The notes below the pieces were generated by a model. The model was given only the letters and a program-made list of their open reading frames with translations, did no database searches and had not been told where the DNA came from. A DNA stretch of 64,000 bases, from contig NC_133104.1 in the NCBI RefSeq assembly GCF_022965805.1, positions 28,020,069-28,084,068 of the forward strand, in the 5' to 3' direction. Shown here in pieces: positions 38,788 through 51,701 of the stretch (position 1 is the first letter of the stretch; each line of letters opens with the position of its first letter). The translations under genes and the position numbers were made by a program. The stretch comes from Primulina eburnea. Lineage: Eukaryota; Streptophyta; Magnoliopsida; Lamiales; Gesneriaceae.

Positions 38788-40123
38788 GCAAATACTTCCT
38801 CAGAAAGAAAGGAAAACGAAAATGAAGGGGAAAAGTTGATTCTTGATTTTAGAAATTGATTTACGAGCAATCCGTTCGTCCAAACTTGAATCCGAGTACG
38901 ACACTGTGTTCTTATCAACGCAGGCTACTACAGGACGTAAGTTTTACTACGTTTTGACATGTTTTGAAATTATGATGTTGTTAGAATTGAATACACGTCA
39001 TATATGTTATTCTTGACATGTTAGACAGCGTAGAATCGAAGTCAGATTGAGAAACGGATACCATATGGAATTATTATGATTTCAGAATGAAATTGGTTGA
39101 GATGTAATGTCAGATTTGTACGGTGGTTGATTGAAACTATTGGAATTGATTTAGACGGATATAGTATTATCAGTATCGCAAGATTGTACGGTTGTACTGT
39201 CAGAATTTGATAAAACAGAGATGTTGCGACTTGATTAGAATATTGATACAGAATATTGATATTGTCATTGCCAGATTGAACAGTGACAGACTTTGAATCA
39301 AGACTTCGACTGTATCAGAGCAACAACAAGAAAGGTATAAATAAATGTTGATTCGGGATTGCACAACTCGAGTTAGGTTTGACTTGAGTTTCCCTAAATC
39401 ACATACTTTATTTTATTGCATTGATATTTGCAGATTATCAGATTGATATGTTAATCTATGGACTTAGAGCAGAGTCAGAGTCCGAGTCTAGGGCAGATCA
39501 GCCTAGCTAGGGCAGAACCGCCGAGTCTTTCTCAGAACCGATAAGACTCTAGACTTACGGTGTATCGATGAGCTTTAGATGTAGATCGACGTCTATCGTA
39601 GACACTCGATACAGCATACCAAAGTCTAAATTAGATTGGGATCCCTAGATTTGAGATAAGATAAGATTAGATCACGAGTCATTGATTCATGTAATCAGAC
39701 TAGATACATGTTTTGATGTTTGTTTATGCTTTTATATATGTTTTATATGATTGCATTTAATACATTGTTTATACTGGGATATTTATATCTCACCGGAGTT
39801 ATCCGGCTGTTGTCTTGTTTGTATGTGTGGATGACAACAGGTGGGACAGGTACAGGGTCACAGAGGTGAAGACAGATCGAGATTAGAGTGGTGATTCCGG
39901 ACTTGGACTAGAGATAGGTGTTTAAAGACTTGATAGTTAGGTGTTGAACCTGAGATGTAAATTATTGTATGATGTTTGAGATTTATACTTTCATACTGAT
40001 ATGTATAGGAGTTTGATTTCATTACCTTCCGCATTTAAAATAAAAAATTAGACCCTGATTACTATAATTGATTAATTAGTCCCAATGATGATTAAGAACT
40101 TGATTAGCGTCCGGGTCCCCACA
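38367..40123 (+). repeat. 5' LTR of the second Gypsy element
   Basis: 1757 bases. Beyond the usual termini it carries eight copies of a GC-rich palindromic 12-mer (38498-38701) and an uninterrupted TA tract (38753-38784). The rest (38940-40123) has no unusual motif except a dyad around CACCGGAGTTATCCGGCTG near 39791. Confidence 0.93.
38498..38701. repeat. cluster of 8 palindromic GCGCAYATGCGC motifs in the 5' LTR
   Basis: Motif starts at 38498, 38520, 38551, 38573, 38604, 38626, 38668 and 38690. The left four are GCGCACATGCGC. The right four are GCGCATATGCGC, a perfect palindrome, apart from GTGCATATGCGC at 38604. Spacing alternates between about 22 and 30-42 bases. It lies upstream of the TA tract in what would be U3, so a binding-site array is plausible; this is inferred. 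Confidence 0.85.
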
Positions 40124-40128
40124 ACAGG

Positions 40129-40140
40129 TGGTATCAGAGC
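40129..40140 (+). other. primer-binding site of the second Gypsy element
   Basis: TGGTATCAGAGC, five bases after the LTR end. It is complementary to initiator tRNA-Met and gives plus orientation. Confidence 0.9.
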
Positions 40141-40383
40141 GATAGATCCTTTAGATTGAGATAGAAGAGGCTAGTGAGCGGGGTAGATTGAGGTTTTCTT
40201 TCCTGCTTTTGAATGCTAGCATGTTTTACTTCTTTATTACATGTTACTTGTTTATCTTATTTGATATAGTAATATGTTTTATTGAGATTGGATCAGTACT
40301 GATTCTAGATCAGCAGTAAGATGATCAGAGGAGGATTGAAACAGAATTGTGGTATTTGTTGCTAATCTATTTGATTATCAGAT

Positions 40384-41340
40384 ATGCCTCCGAGACGAGT
40401 ACCAGAACAGGGAAGTACATCCAATCCTACAATGGATGTCACACCGACTCCAATGGAAACGTTACTGAAACGATTTCAGTCATTTCAACCGCCAACCTTG
40501 AAAGGTACAGAGAACGCTGTGGAGTGTGAGAGTTGGCTTGATGATATAGAGATGTTGTTCGAATCCTTGGAGTATACAGATGAGAAGAGAGTGAAATTAA
40601 TTGGACACCAGTTACACGACGTTGCCAAGGACTGGTGGATTACAAGAAAGAGGGCATTGGAGCACAGAGGTACGAACATTACCTGGGATATTTTTAGAAC
40701 TGAATTTTATCAACGATTTTTCCCAGTGTCGTACCGAAAGGATAAGGGGGCGGAGTTTGCCAATCTAAAGCAAGGACAGATGAACATAGAGGAATACGTG
40801 TCAAAGTTCTCCTCCTTGCTGAAATTTGCTCCACATGTGACTGACAGCGAAGAAGCTACTGCTGATCAGTTCATCAATGGCCTGAACCCCGATATTTTCA
40901 CATTGGTGAACACAGGGCAACCGAATAATTTTACTGATGCCCTGAACAGAGCCAAAGGGAGCAGAAGCCGGTCTGATGAGACAGAAAGGGGCTTCATTTG
41001 TGCCTCCAGCACCGAGACCACAACAACCACCTCCCAGATTTGAGGGTGGCAGCAGTAGTGGAGGAAAGAAAGAATTTTTGAAAGCCAGGGGAATGCAATT
41101 CAAGAAATCTGACAGTAGTTCTTCCAGCTCCGGTGGTTCCAGACCGAGCCAGAGTTACACTGGAGTCTATTGCAAGACTTGCGGAGGAAGACATGCTACT
41201 GAGCAATGCCAGGGAGTGACTGGTAGTTGCAATTTCTGTAAACAGCCGGGACACTTTGCTAAAGTGTGTCCACAGAAAGGTTTGCAGAGAGCTCAGGGGG
41301 CCGAGTCATCGGAATCAGCAGCACAGACTGAGAGACGATC
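40384..41340 (+). pseudogene. gag of the second Gypsy element, frameshifted, two zinc knuckles
   Basis: Starts MPPRRVPEQGSTSNPTMD. The gag core has ECESWLDDIEMLFESLEY, DVAKDWWITRKRAL, EFYQRFFPVSYRKDKGAEF and DQFINGLNPDIF. The frame shifts near 40960. After it come a Pro/Gln-rich stretch and two zinc knuckles, CKTCGGRHATEQC (41171-41209, three residues before His rather than four) and CNFCKQPGHFAKVC (41228-41269). The sequence is cut at 41340 by the nested element, soon after the second knuckle. Confidence 0.9.
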
Positions 41341-44300
41341 TGAGACGTCCTCATCTTTTATTGCTTTAAAAGTACTAGTAAAATTTTTTTTTTTTTAAAT
41401 CTCTCACATTTTCGGTCATTGCATGCACATGCACATAAAAATAATCTTGCACCCTTTTAAAGTAAATCATCCAACTAGTATTTGAAAATTAAAAGGGGAT
41501 AGTCAAACCAGAAATCGTAAAACGTTTTACCAAACCTAAAAAGCAATAAATGTTGAAAAGTGTAGCCCATACTAAACTCTCCAAAAACCTCTCAAAAGCG
41601 TAAATAAATGGTCTTAAAATCTTTAAAAGAAATCATAAAACGTAATGCGGAAAATAATGCACTGGTCCTCGGGTTGTGTGCGCCATCAGTCCAGTAGTAT
41701 CACTCATCAAGACCTTCCTCAGAACCACCTGCATCCATCACACCTAGTGAGTCTAAAGACTCAACACACCATAATCTTTATAACGAGTAATACATAATAC
41801 AGTTAACATATAACGGTGAAAAGTACTTGTACTTAAAATATCGTTTTCATGAAGATGCATAAACTTTAAACATAAACGTTTTCGTAAACATTTTCATCAT
41901 GCATAAAAACATTTTCAAAAGGCATAAACATATCACTTAAACATATTCATATTCATGTCCATATTCGTATCCATATTCATATTCGTATTCATGATCATGT
42001 TCGTGTTTGTTGAATTCAGATCGTTGATTGTGACTTTCATATACGTGTTAGGCGATGGATCCATCTATATGTAACCACAGTACTGGGCGGCGGGGGACAC
42101 CAGCAACACTCTCACCGGTCAACTGGGCCCTGGCCTTATGTAATATCATATCATCATATACATATACATATCCGTGTCCGAGGAAATACGATCGTCGGGC
42201 TCCCACTGGGACCATAACCCTCACGATATCTCCAACATATCATCGTGTTAGTCACAATCCATTCACATCATTCAACATGTTATCATCACTTAATAAAAAT
42301 CATGCTTATAACATTTTTTTCATTTTAAACCACGCATGCAGCATGTCTTTTACGTTAACGTTTCATCATAAAAAAAATCCATAGACATTTAAAATTCCAT
42401 AATCCTTTAAAAATAGCATTTTGGCATAAGACATCATAAAAACATCCATATACATTTAAAATTCCATGTTAACATATAAAACAGCAAATAGGGCACTGCC
42501 ATGACCTTTACTAATTTCTCGGTGTAAAATGACCGTTTTACTCCTGGACTCGACATTTTTCGTTTTCGATACTTTTCTTGATTTCATGACTCTAACATGT
42601 CCCAAATAATTATTTAAGCTTACGTGAATTTTTTTGTAATTTTATTTGGCTTACAACTTAGACTTTTTCAATTTATCTTTTATTAGTGATTTTAACGGTG
42701 TTTTAATCCCGAAAAATACCAAACGTTAATATAAAATTCCTAAATTCTAAATTTAGTCCTTTTTATATTATTTTAGCCCTTATGGATCACGACTCGACCC
42801 CCGTGAGTCGTTTTCCAATTTTTCTTTGTTTTAGAACTCAATTTGGCACCTAAACTTCGACCCCGAGCCAACTCCTAAATTATCGAGTTACCCCCGAACC
42901 ATATCGATCCAAAACTTGCCCAACATATTAAACTTACCTACTGGACTCTAAGTTAGACAAGGAACCCACCCAAAACCCAAAAACGAGACAACCCAACCCG
43001 CTGCTAGTGCTGGCCGAGAGAACCTATTTGCATGGGTTCTATGTTTTGATGTCTAGACCCTAACCCAACGACCCAGCCCTTGAACCCCGGTCAAGGACAC
43101 TTGCTTAGGACCCTAGTGAGTCACTCTAACCCAGTCCCAGCCCCTCCAACCCAGCCCCCGACCCCCTGGCGAAGGATGGAACAGACAGCGCTGCTGCGTG
43201 CTGTCTCTCGGCGAGAGTCCCTCCTGCACGGGACTCTTCGCTGATCACCCCAACGGGTCCTAGCCTGGCTAGGACTCCTCCTATGGCACCCACACACCCT
43301 TGACTAGTCCTGGAACCAAGCCAAGCCTCCCCAGCCCTATCGAATCCCTGACCCGATCGCTCGAAGCTTGACAGTCCAAGTTGATTTCGAGTTCTGGACA
43401 GTTCTTGATCTTCTTGCTATATTTGTGGGGCGTGTGTGCGTCTTAGGTTAGAAGATTTATCGCCTAGTTTTCCCTAGACATCATGGCAGCCCTCACACAC
43501 AATAAAAACGTGAATCCATGCATCAACAACTTGGTAATTCTCGGTAATTTGAAGCATGCACAAGAGGGGTCCCTTTTTTTCTTTTTCGAAAATTGCTAAC
43601 AGTTCATGCATCAATTAAATAAACAATACTATGGTATCATGGATGAGAAAAGGGAGATTAGAGGGTGCCTTTGCGTTATATACGCTCGAATAACCGACGA
43701 CGACGAAGAACGGAGGAACGACGAGGCTAGACTCCACGTGAAAGCTCCCAACTCACGCTGCTGCCGATTTTTCTTTCCAAAATAAAGTGCCGTGTGTGTG
43801 GTGAAGGAGTGCAGCCGTGAATTGCAAAAGGGAGAGGAGAGGGGAGTTTTAAAAGTTTGAAAGTGTGTGGCCGATAGAATAAATCTAGATTATTTGTGGC
43901 AATAATATACTTTAAATACTTATCTAATTTTCTAAATAGGCTTAGGCCTATTAAGCCATAAATTAAAGCCCATTTAAATTAACTAGATTTTAAATAAAAT
44001 AAAAACAAAGTTTTCTTTTAAATAAAAATGTGAATTTACTAGCCGGATTGCTAAAAAGCTCGATTTTTTTGTTGAAAAACCAACACTGATAAAATTTACG
44101 TCCCGGCGTATAAAATCATCTCAAAACCTCTTATTTTCAAAAATAAGAAAAAGCATCACCCATATTTAAAATAATTAAAAATAATCATTTAATAAAAACA
44201 TTTGACATTTTTCAGCCCTCGGTCCCCGTTCCTCGATCGTTGCTTGAATAATCCTTAAAAATACAATTTTATGCATGATGATAATAAAAATCATATTTAG

Positions 44301-44422
44301 CAAATAAACATGCATGTCACATAATTAATTAATGCAATTAAAACATTTAATTTAAATACAAAGAATTTAATAATTTGCGCGCATGTGGTTTACGTGAACT
44401 TTAAAATTTTCGGGGCGTTACA
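41341..44422 (-). repeat. 3' LTR of the LARD-like element (3082 bp)
   Basis: Begins TGAGACGTCC and ends GCGTTACA on the plus strand. GC-rich part at 43000-43330, AT-rich ends. A 109-codon frame at 42055-42384 recurs unchanged in the other LTR, but that reflects LTR identity and not coding. Confidence 0.92.
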
Positions 44423-45662
44423 ATCTTCCCCCCTTAAATTGAATTTCGTCCTCGAAATTCGCTTATCCTTAATAACCCAAAGTTATACTTAGTTCTAGTA
44501 TCCCAAAAATCCACACTTCCGCTGCGCTTATTCTGATAGAACTTAAACTCTAGAATGTCCTTACGTCTCTTTATCCCAATAAATTTTTCTTCGAAATCCT
44601 TATTTTCAAATCGCAACTTAAAAAGACCCATAAAGACTAAGTGCCGTTACTATTATAACCTCGAATTTCAATTTTTCTTACGATCCCCAATATTAAAAGA
44701 TAAACAATCAAACTTATCGTATATTATTTTCCTTATTCTATACCCAAAATATTCATCAACTATCAATTTACATCTTAAAATCCCAAACACACATTCAAAT
44801 TCTTAGATTTTTCAAGCCTACTATTGTTTCATCCTTAAAATCTTTGATTTAACATTCCTTAAAACATTATAACCCAAGATATCCCTATGTTCCAAATATT
44901 CTTAAAAGTCTAAATCCTCAAAATTCTTACTAATTAAACCATTTAATTCGCATTTATTGCTAAACTAGTCCTCAAATTCCTCAATATTTGCAAAATAACA
45001 TCTTAATTTCCTCAAAAATCATCCTAATTGGTCTTGAATTTCGAAAATCCTAATATTAACCCATAAGTTTTTATCATTTGTAATTTCCTTCTACGGGTTT
45101 CCCATAACATAGTTTGAATAAACTTAAACTTATTTACCCAAAAATAAATTTCTATAACCAATCTTGCCTTTCATCAACTTAAAATCCCAATTTATCTATT
45201 TTATTATTCTTAAAGTCGTTGTAATCCTCGAATAATCATTCCTTACGTCTAATTCCCAAAAATTAATTCGACTAGTAACCATGAATCATAAATATTTTCT
45301 CAGAAAATCTACGTGTCCCAAAGAATTCATAATATTCTCGATTATCTTATAGCCCAAAAATTAGAACGTCAATACTAAAACCCAAAAATCGACATAATCC
45401 AATTCCACCACAAACCAACATGCGTTAAAATAAAATAATTTTTCATTTCATATCACGTATAAAAATCATAAAGCATATAAATCAAAAATTATCATAAAAC
45501 TATTAAACATGTGACGTAAACATATAAGTCATGTACTCATGCAGGTAACATCATAAAATCACATAAAGCATGTAAAACTTACAACTTAGAGGCTTGACGA
45601 CTGATCTTCCCGGCGCTGATGGTGGCACAACCCTTTACAGGAACCACCGCTCTGATACCAAC
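44423..45662 (-). other. internal region of the LARD-like element, non-coding
   Basis: A purine tract next to the 3' LTR, then AATTTCGAGGACGAAATT-type inverted repeat (44440-44459). The rest is AT-rich with no coding frame above 85 codons. The primer-binding site is at the right end. Nothing resembles gag or pol. Confidence 0.85.
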
Positions 45663-48387
45663 TGAGACGTCCTCATCTTTTATTGCTTTAAAAGTACTAG
45701 TAAAAATTTTTTTTTTTTAAATCTCTCACATTTTCGGTCATTGCATGCACATGCACATAAAAATAATCTTGCACCCTTTTAAAGTAAATCATCCAACTAG
45801 TATTTGAAAATTGAAAAGGGATAGTCAAACCAGAAATCGTAAAACGTTTTACCAAACCTAAAAAGCAATAAATGTTGAAAAGTGTAGCCCATACTAAACT
45901 CTCCAAAAACCTCTCAAAAGCGTAAATAAATGGTCTTAAAATCTTTAAAAGAAATCATAAAACGTAATGCGGAAAATAATGCGCTGGTCCTCGGGTTGTG
46001 TGCGCCATCAGTCCAGTAGTATCACTCATCAAGACCTTCCTCAGAACCACCTGCATCCATCACACCTAGTGAGTCTAAAGACTCAACACACCATAATCTT
46101 TATAACGAGTAATACATAATACAGTTAACATATAACGGTGAAAAGTACTTGTACTTAAAATATCGTTTTCATGAAGATGCATAAACTTTAAACATAAACG
46201 TTTTCGTAAACATTTTCATGATGCATAAAAACATTTTCAAAAGGCATAAACATATCACTTAAACATATTCATATTCATGTCCATATTCGTATCCATATTC
46301 ATATTCATGATCATGTTCGTGTTTGTTGAATTCAGATCGTTGATTGTGACTTTCATATACGTGTTAGGCGATGGATCCATCTATATGTAACCACAGTACT
46401 GGGCGGCGGGGGACACCAGCAACACTCTCACCGGTCAACTGGGCCCTGGCCTTATGTAATATCATATCATCATATACATATACATATCCGTGTCCGAGGA
46501 AATACGATCGTCGGGCTCCCACTGGGACCATAACCCTCACGATATCTCCAACATATCATCGTGTTAGTCACAATCCATTCACATCATTCAACATGTTATC
46601 ATCACTTAATAAAAATCATGCTTATAACATTTTTTTCATTTTAAACCACGCATGCAGCATGTCTTTTACGTTAACGTTTCATCATAAAAAAAATCCATAG
46701 ACATTTAAAATTCCATAATCCTTTAAAAATAGCATTTTGGCATAAGACATCATAAAAACATCCATATACATTTAAAATTCCATGTTAACATATAAAACAG
46801 CAAATAGGGCACTGCCATGACCTTTACTAATTTCCCGGTGTAAAATGACCGTTTTACCCCTGGACTCGACATTTTTCGTTTTCGATACTTTTCTTGATTT
46901 CATGACTCTAACATGTCCCAAATAATTATTTAAGCTTACGTGAATTTTTTTGTAATTTTATTTGGCTTACAACTTAGACTTTTTCAATTTATCTTTTATT
47001 AGTGATTTTAACGGTGTTTTAATCCCGAAAAATACCAAACGTTAATATAAAATTCCTAAATTCTAAATTTAGTCTTTTTATATTATTTTAGCCCTTATGG
47101 ATCACGACTCGACCCCCGTGAGTCGTTTTCCAATTTTTCTTTGTTTTAGAACTCAATTTGGCACCTAAACTTCGACTCCGAGCCAACTCCTAAATTTATC
47201 GAGTTACCCCCGAACCATATCGATCCAAAACTTGCCCAACATATTAAACTTACCTACTGGACTCTAAGTTAGACAAGGAACCCACCCAAAACCCAAAAAC
47301 GAGACAACCCAACCCGCTGCTAGTGCTGGCCGAGAGAACCTATTTGCATGGGTTCTATGTTTTGATGTCTAGACCCTAACCCAACGACCCAGCCCTTGAA
47401 CCCCGGTCAAGGACACTTGCTTAGGACCCTAGTGAGTCACTCTAACCCAGTCCCAGCCCCTCCAACCCAGCCCCCGACCCCCTGGCGAAGGATGGAACAG
47501 ACAGCGCTGCTGCGCGCTGTCTCTCGGCGAGAGTCCCTCCTGCACGGGACTCTTCGCTGATCACCCCAACGGGTCCTAGCCTGGCTAGGACTCCTCCTAT
47601 GGCACCCACACACCCTTGACTAGTCCTGGAACCAAGCCAAGCCTCCCCAGCCCTATCGAATCCCTGACCCGATCGCTCGAAGCTTGACAGTCCAAGTTGA
47701 TTTCGAGTTCTGGACAGTTCTTGATCTTCTTGCTATATTTGTGGGGCGTGTGTGCGTCTTAGGTTAGAAGATTTATCGCCTAGTTTTCCCTAGACATCAT
47801 GGCAGCCCTCACACACAATAAAAACGTGAATCCATGCATCAACAACTTGGTAATTCTCGGTAATTTGAAGCATGCACAAGAGGGGTCCCTTTTTTTCTTT
47901 TTCGAAAATTGCTAACAGTTCATGCATCAATTAAATAAACAATACTATGGTATCATGGATGAGAAAAGGGAGATTAGAGGGTGCCTTTGCGTTATATACG
48001 CTCGAATAACCGACGACGACGAAGAACGGAGGAACGACGAGGCTAGACTCCACGTGAAAGCTCCCAACTCACGCTGCTGCCGATTTTTCTTTCCAAAATA
48101 AAGTGCCGTGTGTGTGGTGAAGGAGTGCAGCCGTGAATTGCAAAAGGGAGAGGAGAGGGGAGTTTTAAAAGTTTGAAAGTGTGTGGCCGATAGAATAAAT
48201 CTAGATTATTTGTGGCAATAATATACTTTAAATACTTATCTAATTTTCTAAATAGGCTTAGGCCTATTAAGCCATAAATTAAAGCCCATTTAAATTAACT
48301 AGATTTTAAATAAAATAAAAACAAAGTTTTCTTTTAAATAAAAATGTGAATTTACTAGCCGGATTGCTAAAAAGCTCGATTTTTTTG
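45663..48387 (-). repeat. 5' LTR of the LARD-like element, truncated
   Basis: Matches 41341-44071 with very few differences, among them a shorter TATTCG repeat near 46300. It stops at a T7G tract, after which the interrupted Gypsy protease resumes. The 351 bases corresponding to 44072-44422 are absent. Confidence 0.92.
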
Positions 48388-50009
48388 ATATCCGTGAATT
48401 CGGTTAAACATTGTATGCTACAGTATGACGGGCATGAGATTGAGTTAGATTGCATCGTACTTGGGTTGTCCGATTTTGATTGTATTATTGGTATTGATAT
48501 GCTGACCAAGTACAGAGCGACAGTTGATTGCTTCCACAAGATAGTGAGATTCAGACCAGATATGGCTGAAGAGTGGAAATTTTACGGTAAGGGCTCTAGA
48601 TCGAGAATTCCTTTAGTATCCGTACTATCTATGACTCGATTGTTACAGAAAGGAGCAGAAGGGTTCCTTGTATATTCAGTAGATTTACTGAAGTCGAGTC
48701 CAGCATTGGCAGATCTGCCAGTAGTACGTGAGTTTGCTGATGTCTTCTCAGATGAGATCCCGGGATTACCTCCAGTTAGAGAGATAGACTTCAGCATTGA
48801 ACTGATGCCAGGTACAGTACCGATTTCTAGAGCTCCGTACAGAATGGCACCAGTTGAATTTTAAAGAATTGAAGGATCAGTTGGAAGATTTACTGGCCAA
48901 GGGGTACATCAGACCGAATGTGTCTCCTTGGGGTGCTCCAGTATTATTCGTAAGAAAAAAAGATGGTTCGATGAGACTCTGCATCGACTATCGGCAACTG
49001 AAAGGCAACGGTAAAGAATAAATATCCTTTGCCTCGTATAGATGATTTATTCGATCATTTGCAGGGTTCTTCAGTATATTCCAAGATCGATTTGAGATCA
49101 GGATATCATCAGCTGAGAGTCAGAGATTCTGATATCTCAAAGACGGCATTCAGAACCAGGTATGGACACTATGAATTTATTGTCATGCCGTTTGGTCTGA
49201 CGAATGCTCCAGCTGTATTCATGGGATTGATGAACCGTATCTTCCAGAAATATCTCGATGATTTTGTGATTATTTTCATCGATGATATTTTGATTTATTC
49301 AAAGAATATGAGTGAGCATGCTGAGCATCTAAAAACTGTGTTGCGAATTCTAAGGACTGAGAAGTTACATGCTAAACTGTCGAAATGTGAGTTTTGGCTA
49401 AGACATGTAGTATTTCTGGGTCATATTATATCTGGAGATGGTATATCAGTTGATCCCAGTAAAGTGGAAGCCGTGATTTCTTGGCCAAGACCGACGTCAG
49501 TGCTCGAAATTCGCAGTTTTATGGGTTTAGCGGGATATTACCGTCGATTCATTAAAGATTTCTCGAGTATAGCTAAACCAATTACTCAGCTGACTCAGAA
49601 GAATGATCCATTTGTTTGGTCTGAAGAATGTGAGACCAGTTTTCTGGAGTTGAAGAAGAGGTTGACCAGTGCACCGGTGTTGACTATTCCATCCCGTACT
49701 GGTGATTTTGTGGTTTATTGCGACGCTTCTCACAGAGGGTTGGGATGTGTGCTGATGCAACGAGGGCATGTTATCGCTTATGCCTCAAGACAGCTTAAAC
49801 CACATGAGACTCGTTATCCAATTCATGATCTAGAATTGGCAGCCATTGTCTTTGCATTAAAGATATGGCGACACTATCTTTATGGTGAAAAGTTTGAGAT
49901 ATATTCTGATCATAAGAGTTTGAAATATCTGTTTTCACAATCTGAATTAAATATGAGGCAACGAAGATGGCTTGATTTGCTTAAAGATTTTGATTGTGAA
50001 ATAAAATAA
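48388..50009 (+). pseudogene. protease remnant, reverse transcriptase and RNase H of the second Gypsy element
   Basis: Resumes inside the protease after its active site: LDCIVLGLSDFDCIIGIDML. Then the linker ends [19 protein letters not shown] carries [42 protein letters not shown] and FIDD (49275-49286). RNase H has [18 protein letters not shown] and [10 protein letters not shown]. The frame 49029-50009 is open for 326 codons. Breaks: a frame change at about 48860, another at about 49003, and TAA at 50010 just before PGKSNAAADALSRK. The catalytic Asp of the protease is not in the window because of the deletion beside the nested element. Confidence 0.93.
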
Positions 50010-51604
50010 TATCCAGGAAAGTCTAATGCAGCAGCTGATGCACTGAGTCGAAAGGTATGTTCTTTATCCTCATCGACGATTGGTGTTTCAAATTTGATAG
50101 AAGACTGCTGTTTGTCTGGATTAGAATTTGAAACAGATTATAGACCGTTGAGACTTTATACGGTGCAAGTAGTACCAGAGCTGATTATGAGAATTAAGGC
50201 AGCTCAGCGAAGTGATCAGAATGTACAGAAATCAGTATCGATGGTTAGAACAGAACATCGATCAGAATATCAGGTACGTGTCAACGTCTTGTATGTGAAT
50301 AATCGTCTGGTTGTGCCAAATGTTTCAGATTTGAGACGACAGATATTGTCAGAAGCGCACAACAGTCGATTCAGTATTCATCCTGGTGGCAGAAAGATGT
50401 ATAACGATTTGAAAGGACAGTTCTGGTGGAAACAAATGAAGACTGATATCGCCGAATTTGTTTCCAAATGTCTGAATTGCCAGCAGGTGAAGGCAGAAAG
50501 AAAGAAACCAGGAGGATTATTACAGAGTTTGTCCATTCCTGAATGGAAATGAGATCATATTTCCATGGATTTCGTGACGCAGTTGCCGCGTTCCTCCAAA
50601 GGTTGTGATGCGATTTGGGTCGTGATTGACAGATTGACCAAATCCACATGTTTTATTCCGTACAAGATGACGTACAGATTTGACCAGATGGCAGAGATCT
50701 ATGTCAGAGAAGTGGTCAGATTGCATGGAGTGCCGAAGTCGATTGTATCGAATCGTGATCCTTGATTTACTTCGCACTTCTGGCAGAGTTTGCAGCAAGC
50801 TCTCGGTACGAAGTTAAATCTGAGTACCGCATATCATCCACAGAACGACGGACAGTCAGAACGGACTATCCAGACACTGGAGGATATGCTAAGAGCAGTA
50901 GTGCTAGATTTTAGCACTAATTGGCAAGATGCATTGCCGCTTTGTGAGTTTTCGTATAACAACATCTATCAGACGAGTATTGAGATGGCAACATTTGAAG
51001 CGTTGTACGGAAAGAAGTGCAGATCCCCTCTTTATTGGGATGATATCTCTGAAGTGCCTGAAATTGGACCTGACATGATCAGAGATATGACAGAAAAAGT
51101 GAAGCTAATTCGAAAGAAAATGAAGGCAGCGCAAGACAGACAGACAAATATGCCAATGTTCGACGCAGACCGTTGGTATTTGACGTAGGAGACCGAGTAT
51201 TTTTGAAGATCTCACCTTTCAGAGGAGTTGTCAGATTTGGCAAGAAAGGGAAACTGTCTCCACGATACATCGGGCCTTATGAGATTCTCGAGAAGATAAG
51301 AGATCGTGCCTATCGACTCGCTTTACCGCTTTCATTATCTGGGATATATGATGTCTTTCATGTATCGTTATTAAGGAAGTACTTTCCTGATGCTTCACAT
51401 GCTATTAGATCAGACGAGGCCGAACTGGATGAGACGTTGAGCTATGTTGAAAAACCGATTCAGATTATTGATCGTAAAGAAAAACAGCTCAGAACGAAGA
51501 CAATTCCACTTGTAAAAGTTCAATGGACTCGTCATGGCACTGAAGAAGCAACCTGGGAAACTGAATCAGATATGAGACAAGAATTCCCAGAGTTATTTCG
51601 ATGA
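50010..51604 (+). pseudogene. integrase with chromodomain-like tail of the second Gypsy element
   Basis: Zinc region: SEAHNSRFSIHPGGRKMYND and CLNCQQVKAERKK. Core: VIDRLTKSTCFIPYK, HLNPRF-like SNRDP then TSHFWQSLQQALG, HPQNDGQSERTIQTLEDM. Then FEALYGKKCRSPLYW, GKKGKLSPRYIGPYEI, HVSLLRKY and a tail with EEATWETESDMRQEFPELFR. Stops: TGA for Trp in PEWKWDHI (50552) and TGA for Arg in RDPRF (50762). A frame change lies at about 51170. All three stop types fit C-to-T or G-to-A decay, and the frame is otherwise well kept. Confidence 0.92.
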
Positions 51605-51662
51605 TGTAATTTCTTATACAGTTTTGTATATATACTCCTGATTGATACGAATAAAATGCCTA

Positions 51663-51701
51663 TGATTTCGAGGACGAAATCGTATCTTAGGGGGGGAGAA
51701 A
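51663..51701 (+). other. polypurine tract and pre-PPT motif of the second Gypsy element
   Basis: GATTTCGAGGACGAAATC followed by the purine tract TTAGGGGGGGAGAAA directly before the 3' LTR. It matches in type and position the motifs near 1525, 32180 and 44440. Confidence 0.85.

Larger units (their letters stand above)
41341..48387 (-). mobile_element. non-autonomous large-LTR element (LARD-like) nested in the second Gypsy element
   Basis: Two near-identical LTRs (3' LTR 41341-44422; 5' LTR 45663-48387, truncated) flank only 1.24 kb of internal DNA. The internal DNA has a primer-binding site (TGGTATCAGAGC, minus strand, 45649-45660) and a purine tract (near 44423-44436), but no gag or pol. LTR ends are TGTAACGCCCC and GGACGTCTCA. 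This is the layout of a LARD, which must move with proteins of an autonomous relative. The last 351 bases of the 5' LTR are missing together with host-element sequence, so target-site copies cannot be read. Confidence 0.9.

Noticed and set aside
38414..38918. Overlapping ORFs rich in RAYAR/CATLLAHMR
   Set aside because: They are translations of the GCGCATATGCGC palindromes and the TA tract, in both LTRs (also 51748-52351).
42055..42384. 109-codon ORF identical at 46371-46700
   Set aside because: Identity is due to the two LTRs being near-identical. The composition is low complexity and no domain is seen.
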